Notes under the pieces: model-generated | What the model was told of the DNA's origin: nothing | Seen by the model: the letters and a program-made list of their open reading frames with translations, nothing else | Databases searched by the model: none | Program-made: the position numbers and the translations under genes | In this document: in pieces, positions 55,605 to 64,000 of the stretch | Layout: every line of letters starts with the position of its first letter | How positions within the stretch are numbered: the stretch's first letter is position 1 | Origin: Hexactinellida sp. DTS-2022 | Taxonomy: Eukaryota; Porifera; Hexactinellida | Assembly (NCBI GenBank): GCA_028753945.1 | Contig: JAPNXP010000010.1 | Location: forward strand, 2,111,042-2,175,041 | DNA length: 64,000 nt | Reading direction: 5' to 3'

Positions 55605-55812
55605 TAGTAAGCTGTCCTATATATTTTCAAAGATTCACTATTGGAATTTGAACTGTCATCATGGTCTAAATCTAACGAATCTCCTTCAATAAGTCCAATT
55701 GCGTTTTCTAGCTGACGGATGGCAATGTTGACAAGATTGTTAATTGAAAGTTCAAAAGAAGAGGAAACAGTTTCTAGTATCGGCGAAAACTTGTCAACTT
55801 CATAGAGTAGAC

Positions 55813-56869
55813 CAGTGGTTCCCAACCAGGGTGCCGTTAGCTTCCTTTAGGGGTGCCGTAGACTTACCTTTATACGCACTTGTTTAGTGATCTTGTGACT
55901 TTTGATATTTTGTAAATGGGTAAAGTTTCCCACTTACAAATTTAATTTAGGATGCATTCAATTAGCGGCTTACTTATATGGCGGCCGCCTACAATGTCGG
56001 CTAGCCGACATATAAGCAAATTTCGCCGACAAATAATCATTTAGCCAACATATAAGCAAAATCTCGCAGACAAATAAGGAATTCATCTAAAATTGAACGA
56101 AAAGATTGTAATAATCTATTATGGAGGGAAAATAACCTAGCTACTTAGAAGCGACAATGAATTGGGAGCGAACCAAAAGCCTGAACTTTTAAAGTGAGTA
56201 TTATGGAGTATTAGAGGAAAGGTCCTGAATCAACTCGGCCAAATCATTATTTGTAGGCGGCCTACAAATAAGTTATTTCTTCAATGAGTCTAATATCATT
56301 ATAGTATTTATAGATGTCACTGGAAAATTAGTCAACAAAAGATTATTCCGGGAGACCAATATTCCAATGAAAACTGGTCCTAGGACCAGTTTCCATGGAA
56401 TTTTGGGTTAATATTGGTTCGGTAAACAAGGTTCCATGGGAAAATGGACTTGTCTGAATTTTTGGTCCTACCCTGAGTGCAATATCCAAAGGAAAATGGT
56501 CCTAGGACCAGATTTCCATGGAATCTGGGTCCCGAAACAATTTTTGCGGGCCTAATTTTCCAGACAAGCCTTATTCTTAAATATCTTTCTTCCCAATATT
56601 GTTTAAAATCGCCTAGGCTACTATTCTAGTAAAGACTGTAATCTAATAAACACAATCCTCAGAGGGATTAATTTTCCACAGAAGGACTAAATTTCCATGA
56701 AGATTTGGGTCACCAAGGAACAATATTCCAAGGGGACCAATATTTCCGTCAAAATTATTTTCATTCCAATACTAGGATTAACCGGGTTGCCTCACTCTGA
56801 GATTTGGGGTGCCGCTGATACGAATACGTTGTAAAGGGTGCAGCCAGCAAAAAAAGGTTGAGATCAACT
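55813..56869. mobile_element. hAT-type element inside the P element 4 transposase
   Basis: Starts CAGTGGTTCCCAACCAGGG, ends GGTTGAGATCAACT(G). 8 bp duplication GAGTAGAC (55,805-55,812 and 56,870-56,877; the G overlaps the terminal base). The host frame continues on either side. It contains a nested inverted repeat at about 55,975-56,285 (GGCGGCCGCCTACAA / TTGTAGGCGGCCTAC) and a block of TGGTCCTAGGACCA repeats at 56,330-56,760. Confidence 0.82.
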
Positions 56870-57419
56870 GAGTAGACTCTCAATTTGGCGAGTATCATTA
56901 ATTGATTTTCTCGAAAGTGAAATTGAAAGGTTTTTATTATCGAAAGCTTTAATAAATAAATCATTGTCAACTGATACTGATCGTTTAATGATTGGCCCGG
57001 AATCGAAATAACAATTTTCATTTAAAATAAAGGGCTATTTTCAGAATTGTGTAATATCCAGCCGTTCCGAAGGTCGATTAAATTTAACTTTGAAAGAAGT
57101 TCAGAATAAGAATTAACTAGGAGCTTATCAACACAATCTTCATTGTCAGTCAAACTCTGTGAGTAGGTAGCTTGAAACATCAATTGTTCTTTGTCGTCTT
57201 TGGAGAGTCTCTTTGGTAATGAGTTCCAATCAGACAGGTAGGAAGGACAATTGGGAAAATGGTTGGTACTGCTTCTTTATTCAGGGGTACTCTTTCTCTG
57301 GAAACAGTAACTGTTCTTTGCCCGTCAAAAACATCAAAGGTACTTTCAATGTTATCTGATTTGAAATAGTGTATATGTTGCAGCGTGTACATTAGTGCGC
57401 ATGCATGCACACTAGCGTA

Positions 57420-57764
57420 TATGCACGAAAATCACTATTTTCATAATCGTGCATATACACTATACGGGGAATCTGACAGAAAAATCTAGCAATGTTTGCA
57501 GTCAAGTTTTTCTCTCCAGATTATTATTATTCATCATCTCAGGTTCTAAATGGAACCTGGTACCTTGTTAAAAATTTCACCGACGACGTCCTATTTAACA
57601 AAAAGCAATGACGTCATATTTAACGGTGATAAAAAATTCAATTTGATCGTATACTTAATCTAAATAGCTCATTCGTAAGAGCTAGAAGAGGAGAGTGATT
57701 TTCATATAGGAACTACACCTATTATACTAAAGAGTCAAAAGTTACGATCGTTTATATATGTTTA
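57420..57764. other. Spacer
   Basis: A short inverted repeat GTGCATGCATGCAC-type sequence is at about 57,394-57,440. Otherwise nothing recognisable lies between the P element 4 remnant and the next gene. Confidence 0.4.
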
Positions 57765-59018
57765 TTATGGTTCCCATTCATCACCAGAATCCTCAGATGA
57801 GGAAAAGTCTGAAACTTCACTTGTACTTGCATCTGAACTACTATCAACAAGGTCTTCTTCCTCATCTCTCTCTGAATCATTGTCTTCACAGTCTGCAGCT
57901 GCTTCATATGCATCGTTTGTTATGTATTTTCTAAATTTTGACTTTTCAATGTTCTTGTCAACTTTTGTTTCTTTGTTTATTTGTTTGCTTTTGTTAAGTA
58001 TTGACAGCGGGTTTTTTTTGGCTCCTGTACATCTCTATCCGAACATTCATCGTCTGCAACCGTATCAACAACTTGTACTTTCGCCTTGGGTTGCTTCTTT
58101 TGCAATTTTGGAGGCATCTGTGGACCAATGAACCAATGCGGGACCATTTTCTTTGCATTGTCATCCCACTTCCATCCATACTGTTCTGGATTAAGCGGTT
58201 TGATTGCAATCTCCCCGCATTGTTGCCAAATAACCGTTTGTATTTGCGCTCTTTGAAAAAATATGACGTTGTGTCACATCCGGTTAGCGAATGGAATGCT
58301 GGGAGAACTGTCTTTCCAAAAAAAATGACAATTAAGCCAATTTCAGCAAACTTTTCGAAGGGCATGTCGTGTATCCGCCTCTTCGTGATTGCAATCGATA
58401 AGCAAACGATTACCAAGACTATCTATCCTCAATGTGTGCTCTTTGGATGTGACGATAAAGGAGCATGGAAATTTAGATCTTCCCTCTTGTGATTGAAGAA
58501 ATTCTGAAATTATCGCTATTTGATCCTTCTTGTTGTCGCCTCGATGAAGAAATTCTTCCCTTCGCAAGCCTTGGAGCATTTTTTGGTCTACACTTTGAAT
58601 GGGGACTCTTGGACCTTGCTCCCGTCTCTCTTGTCGTGTCCCTTCTTTCACGCTCGTATCTTTGTAAGTGTCGTTGATTATTCCTATGCAAGATGGTTTG
58701 TTTCCTTTTGTGGTGTGACAAAAAGAATGAGGCTCAGTATAAATTATTTGAATGTTGTCCTTGGTTTAATTGATCTTATAGCAGCCATTCCATCAGCACA
58801 ATGCTGAGGAATGCTGTTAGTACACGACTTCTTCTTTTTCTCTAATCCGGTACAAACCTTTTTTCTTACAATTGGCTCAAAATAGCCCTTACTTCCATCA
58901 ACAAGGCATTCTTTCAGGAAATTTTCATACGGTTTGCTTCCGAGTTTGCAGCTTCAATCATATCATTCACTATATTCGATGGAATTTCAACGCCAGTGGC
59001 AAATGATCTTGGCTTGTC

Positions 59019-60098
59019 CATGGCCTACTAAATATACGGCTATATATGTCGCCGAGAAGGCCATAAAACAAAGAGGCCAGTTTCTAATTTTCAAAATGGA
59101 GAATTTATCTTTATTCGAATAATTAGCAATGATAGAGCTGAAAAGTGTATTATAACTATATAGGAATATGGTATCCAGGTATACATAGCACCCTCCAGAA
59201 TTGTGATATGTCATTATCTGATGACGTTATCGTTATTTTGGTTTCGAATTATCTTGTTTTTCTAGCATACTTTTAACATAGTTAAACGCGTTATAAATGT
59301 TCAAAATTGGAACATGGTTATACCCAGAAGTAGTAGAATAAAATATATCGAAATTATAATTGGAATGTTGACACATTCCTCGGTTGCTATGTAAAATGTA
59401 TATTTCCTAAAATGTGCCATAACTCAAAAACTATGAATGCTATCTAAACTATACTGGTACTAATCTGTCCGGAATAAGTAACTTCCTTTTCATCGATAAT
59501 ACATTTATATGCCTAACTTCTATAATTTTTGAGATAGTGAGTCATTACATACAAATGAATTAAGTGTTAATTATCTCATTATCTCAAAAATCATTGAAGT
59601 TAGGCATATAAAATGTATTATCGATGAATAGGAAGTTATCTATTCTGGACAGATCAGTACCAGTTTAGTTTAGATAACATTCATAGTTTTTGAGTTATGG
59701 CACATTTTAGGAAATATACATTTTACATAGCAACCGAGGAATGTGTCAACATTCCAATTATAATTTCGATATATTTTATTCTACTACTTCTGGGTATAAC
59801 CATGTTCCAATTTTGAACATTTATAACGCGTTTAACTATGTTAAAAGTATGCTAGAAAAACAAGATAATTCGAAACCAAAATAACGATAACGTCATCAGA
59901 TGATGACATATCACAATTCTGGAGGGTGCTATGTATACCTGGATACCATATTCCTATATAGTTATAATACACTTTTCAGCTCTATCATTGCTAATTATTC
60001 GAATAAAGATAAATTCTCCATTTTGAAAATTAGAAACTGGCCTCTTTGTTTTATGGCCTTCTCGGCGACATATATAGCCGTATATTAAGTAGGCCATG
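59019..60098. mobile_element. Palindromic P-type MITE
   Basis: Starts CATGGCCTACTAAATATACG and ends CGTATATTAAGTAGGCCATG. Flanked by an exact 7 bp duplication GCTTGTC (59,012-59,018 and 60,099-60,105). The arms (~525 bp each) are near-perfect inverted copies with a centre near 59,555. The end CAT-GCCTACT is shared with P elements 1-3 (CATAGCCTACT), as is the 7 bp duplication. It interrupts the unnamed large gene. Mirror frames in the two arms are not genes. Confidence 0.92.
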
Positions 60099-61147
60099 GC
60101 TTGTCATATGAGAACGGATCTATGCCATATATAACAAGTTGTTTCTTTAGTTTTGTCACTTGTTTACTGTGAATTTTCTTACTGTCATTGCACAGTTCCT
60201 TATGCTCTGAGGAAGTTTTGAATGCAACCATATTTCGAAAATTTCACGCAAGTTTACAGTGCATATGAATAGTACGCACCATGTGTTCACAGCATGTTAG
60301 TTTGTGAAAAAGTTCCGTAATCAAGTCTCCGTGAATAGATGTAAACCTTTCCCAGGAGACGCTTGTACCAAAACCACTTTCTGACAAGTGTTGAAAAGCT
60401 TGTTTGTTATCTGTGTACATGTTCTGGGAGAAAAGATGCTGGTAACTACAATAACGGGCATAATTTTGGTGATTTAATGCAAAGGTAAGGGAGAGCATTT
60501 CACGCTCAGCCACAATATGCCTGCTCAGATTTCCTTCTCGCACTGCAGATATCATCGCCAGCATTGTGGATATATCTTTAAGGTCATTATTGTGAAATGT
60601 CCTTCAGTGCCATTTTTGAAACTAAGAACATCAGAGACCAGGGTAGTGAAAGAATCATGGCATAAAACCTGATTCAAGGATTCTTTGCTTGGATTTTGTT
60701 TAAGAATTTTGATATTTTCTTTTAATCAGCATCAATTTTGTGTTCTGCTTTGTAATCTATTCAATGCGGAACTGAACTAATGCATCAAAGCATTCTTTAT
60801 GTATACGCATGCATCGGTAATAGTGAAGTCCCTCAAACGCTTGCTCTGCAGTGCCCTTGGCGATTATATCTGCATCCACACATCACTGTTGCATACCTCT
60901 GCAATGGTAACGCTTGTATAATAATCGTAGCATCACTCGTAATTGGTGAAACCCACCTATCAACAATAAAATATTCCGATAAAGTTCCTTGTGCTTCCAC
61001 AGTATGTGGCAAAGCTTGGCGTAGACTGCCTCGTCAGCATGAACAAAAACATGGTCAATCTCTAAATCCTTGATTAAATCTAGTATGGAATCCATATACT
61101 CTTTGAGTACAGGATAGTCTGGAGGTTCAGGTTTAAATGGTAGGTAC

Positions 61148-61820
61148 CAGAGAATGAAAGGTTCACGAACGGACTTAAAATAAACCCAATTCAGTTCATT
61201 TCAAATTAACGCACGTTCAGTTCGTTCACGTTCACCCAACTTCAACACCACCAGCGTTCGTTCTGTTCGTTCAATTCGTTCGATCAGTTCGTTCAGTTCA
61301 GATGAGTTGGTGGTGGTTATTAGGTATGAAAAGCAGGTATAAGTAGTAATCTATTTATATTTTACTTTTATAGTGATATACAGTCAGGTCTGCTTATCAT
61401 GAACAAGATTTCGTCTGCTTAATATGAAGATTTTTTATTATGAACAAACCCTACGGTCCTAATTTAACAACTTACATAGGGTTTGCATTAAGTTGAGTTC
61501 GCTTATTATGAAGTCTCTCTATTATGAACACAATTTTTGGTCCCTTGAATGTTCATAATAAAAGAACCTGACTGTATTTATATTCTACGTATTGTTTAAT
61601 GATTCAGTATTTCTAATTTATCGATATTTAGTTTAGTTCTTTCAGTTCGTTCGTTCAGTTCGTTCAGTTCGTTCATTCAGTCGTTCGTTCGTTCAGTTCG
61701 TTCAACTGCCGTTCAGGCAACCGTTGGCGTTCGTTCAGTTTGTTTCGCGTAAATGGCATAAAAGTTCAAGTTCAGTTCGTTCAAGTTCAATAAGTTCGTT
61801 CGTGAACCTTTCATTCCCTG
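61148..61820. mobile_element. hAT MITE with GAACGAACTGAA arrays, copy 2
   Basis: Ends CAGAGAATGAAAGGTTCACG and CGTGAACCTTTCATTCCCTG. Exact 8 bp duplication GTAGGTAC (61,140-61,147 and 61,821-61,828). Same family as 39,732-40,269. Hosts the CAGTCAGGT MITE. Inserted into the unnamed large gene. Confidence 0.93.
61381..61574. mobile_element. CAGTCAGGT MITE, copy 2
   Basis: 194 bp, TA on both sides, near-identical to 27,237-27,429 in opposite orientation. Nested in the hAT MITE at 61,148. Confidence 0.92.
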
Positions 61821-64000
61821 GTAGGTACTCTTGGATGCATTTCGTTGGCATATATTCAGATACCTATAAGATATGCAAAATATTTGATAAGATTCTAAAA
61901 ACCTGGGGAATTTTCACACAGTGGATGCCGGTTATAAGAACACCCTTGGGAGTAGCAATAGATGTCTTATAATCGGCATCTACTTTACAAAATTAAAGAG
62001 TAAGTGCAAGTGACTTTAATATTATTACCTGCTTATTGAAGGCAGTCCATGAGCCAAGTGGGTCAAAATCATCAGAAATGTCTGCTACGTATCCTGATAC
62101 TGACCAAGCTATGTCTTTCCGGAGACACCGTTCTAATTCTCCTATGCAATCCGTTTCAACGTGATTCTTGAATAAAGGTGGTTCTACTTTTTTTCCCAAT
62201 CATGTAAGGATCAGTTTCATTTGATAGATCTTCAGCTACACTTGAAAAAGCTAGTGGGAATTCAATTTGCTCACCAAAAGTTGGTAATATCTCTTCTGTC
62301 TTGGATGGTATTTGGAATAATGTTACATTTGTATCTTGTGTTGCTCCCGAACCTGTTAATGTATTTTGAAGGCCACCATTATTATCAAGAGTGCTGTAAC
62401 ATACTACACCTTTCCGCATATTTGGATACAAACATCCTCCTGCAATTACAATTCTGGTTCAAGCCTGATTCTGCAGGCGGATAGAAGTGTACGATGGAGA
62501 ATGATTGCAATTGTGTAGTTAATCAATGGTTTCCTTGCTTCCAGTCATCCTGTGAACAATCAAACCTGAAAAAAGGAAATCTTTGCATTAAAAATTTATC
62601 GATTTCGGCTCACTCATCTCTTTTCTAAGTTAAATATATGATAAAAGTAATGGACAACAACAGCACAAAAAAACAAGACTAACCTAGAATGGCTTGTTTT
62701 GGAGAAGGCTGCTTTGTGATTAACGATTTCCAGTCACTAGCAAGAGACTAAATTTTGTGCTTGTAACCCAATAACCATATTCATTTTCCTTCGCATTTTC
62801 CTTAAGTGTATGATATATAGCAATATAAAGCTCAGGGAGAGGTCCCGTGTCAAGTTCTTGCATAAATTCGTCAATTGACAGTGGGAGTCTTTTGTAACTT
62901 TCTTGTATGTGCTGCATTTTTCTCGGTTCATTCGACCGAATGCACTCACTAAATCTTCATCCCTCAATCCACTACCGTGAAGACCAGCAATTGCATCCTA
63001 ATTCCAAGGGTTTGTGTCAGATGCATATACAAGAAGATACTTTGAGACGGCCTTGAAAGAGATCTCTGATTCAAATTATCTTTCAATGCGCTTCCTTAAG
63101 TTCCTCGTGTCCTTAATAACTGGCTTTTCAAATCCTGCCTCTTCGCTAAAGCTCATTATATCATTTAACAGTTCTTGAAGGAGAAAAGCACATTTGTCTA
63201 TTATGATTTTTCGTTTTATGTCAACTAGGAAAGACTAGATGACCAGCTCTTCTTCTCCGTCTTTGTCTTTGCTTTCAACAGCAACGTAGGGATGTGCATA
63301 GGAAGAATCACAATTATTGTGGTAATATATATCAGCTGAGAAAACATCGCAAGCATCAACTTTCAAGATTGCATCTAACCTACAAGAGGCCTGGTAATAG
63401 GGTTCGGCCTTTTCAAGTAGGTAGCATTCTTTCTGTTCCAAAATTCTTGCTTCTGTCCTGCTCTCTGAACATCTGCCTAGCCCACCTTCGTTATATTTCA
63501 AGCCATCAGTGTTCATTGTCCCATAGCAGATGAAAAATATTTTATTGTCATGGCTAACTTTCGAACTAAGATGCCTATTCTGCAGATCTTGTGTCCAACG
63601 TAAGGGAGTTTTCTTCACTTTCAATTTCCTTGGAGACTTGCTCATATCGTAGAGAGTAACTAGTAATTTTAAAACCAAATTTTAAACTGCTTGAATTGTG
63701 ACAGCACCATTGGCTTCAGTAAACCCTGAAATCTTCTCTAAAACGGTAGTAAAATGTGTGCCTTATCTTGAACATCTATGTTTAGTTCACTCCAATCCTT
63801 GGCATCTTTATAAAATTTATCAAAACCACTAGCAGTTATATTTCTATAGGCGTCCTTTTTCCTTATTACTTCTTTGCAAATTAAACAATTTAAACTGTCC
63901 TTGTTTTCCTGGACTGAAAAGAGGTACACACATTTGATGTGACTTCTTTTCTGTTTCTTCCATTTTACTTGTGTCAAAACAATAGCATAATAAATTTTGT

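Larger units (their letters stand above)
53880..57410 (-). pseudogene. P-element THAP transposase (P element 4), broken
   Basis: Order on the minus strand: 57,180-57,410 supplies the end of the THAP domain with KEAVPTIFP, an exact AVPTIF box. 55,586-57,010 gives SINDTRQIESLLYEVDK read across a hAT insertion, then RQLENAIGLIEGD. 54,588-54,995 has MDEVHIRSDASYKGGKIVG (first catalytic Asp) and CTDNYPLNVNLYK (second). 54,141-54,332 and 53,945-54,166 end with VVQWLDFWRAIP and KLTPQTFTSFRHTCIALP. The C-terminal DRGGLK module and both TIRs are missing or unrecognised. The THAP N-terminus is also missing. Stops and frameshifts confirm it is dead. Confidence 0.8.
57765..63977 (-). pseudogene. Large repeat-family protein (unnamed family), broken
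   Basis: On the minus strand: 63,738-63,977 (CLICKEVIRKKDAYRNI), 63,235-63,678 (CDVFSADIYYHNNCDSSYAH), 61,993-63,230 fragments, 60,883-61,095 (HVFVHADEAVYAKLCHILWK, LLLIGGFHQLRVMLRLLYKR), 60,244-60,564 (FALNHQNYARYCSY, SESGFGTSVSWERFTSIHGD), 58,343-58,720 (CNHEEADTR), 57,994-58,340 (PAFHSLTGCDTTSYFF), and an acidic Glu/Asp/Ser tail ending at a stop at 57,765-57,767. I recognise these blocks as one family of long, multicopy proteins in cnidarians, sponges and some chordates. I cannot name a function; it is presumably transposon-borne. Two insertions and many frameshifts break it. CNHEEADTR followed by LTGCDTTS could form a PIN-like nuclease core, but that is speculative. Confidence 0.6.

Noticed and set aside
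58001..58807. 163- and 95-codon plus-strand frames
   Set aside because: They are shadows of the minus-strand gene with the NHEEADTR and LTGCDTTS blocks.
1..64000. tRNA, rRNA or other structured RNA genes
   Set aside because: No conserved box A/box B pair in cloverleaf context or rRNA core sequence was recognised by eye; a covariance-model search would be decisive.

Overview
This is AT-rich nuclear DNA from an animal, probably an early-branching or other invertebrate lineage. The evidence is a caspase-type gene, THAP-domain P-element transposases, FLYWCH-MULE, RAG1/Transib-like and hAT/mariner/Helitron/piggyBac elements, spliced or broken coding pieces, and no bacterial operons. The species cannot be named from sequence alone. 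The retroelement fragment and the unnamed large gene family at the right end recall sequences common in cnidarian and sponge genomes, which is only a hint.

Almost everything is transposon, nested several levels deep. 1-7.45 kb is one ~0.48 kb mariner-type MITE split by three insertions: a hAT, a P element and a second hAT. 8.8-10.65 kb is a 260 bp MITE holding a minus-strand Helitron whose body carries inverted minisatellites. 10.8-14.4 kb is a dead P element. 15.3-20.1 kb holds broken RAG1/Transib-like transposase pieces with a small FLYWCH-MULE inside. 21.5-26.6 kb is a minus-strand P element carrying a mariner-like element and an inverted final coding segment. 27-33 kb has MITEs, a tandem array, a retroelement 5' fragment and two large palindromes. 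33-38 kb is mostly featureless apart from a broken OTU-protease-like gene.

The one intact, gene-like ORF is at 40,484-42,208: an intronless 574-codon protein with a caspase domain (His/Cys dyad and S1-type arginines present) fused to a C-terminal NHL beta-propeller. It sits between two hAT MITEs.

43.0-48.4 kb is a hAT element packed with a split FLYWCH-MULE, a second hAT, a tandem-repeat element and a third hAT. 48-53 kb is MITEs and a second OTU-like remnant. 53.9-57.4 kb is a minus-strand P-transposase remnant, and 57.8-64 kb is a minus-strand member of an unnamed repeat-protein family, broken by a perfect-ended palindromic P-type MITE and a hAT MITE.

Target-site duplications (TSDs) were read directly and define many boundaries to the base: 8 bp for hAT, 7 bp for the P elements and palindromes, 9 bp for the MULE, TTAA for piggyBac, TA for mariner-like MITEs. 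Several unrelated elements have terminal inverted repeats (TIRs) built from short tandem repeats, a recurring architecture of this genome. No tRNA, rRNA or CRISPR array was recognised.
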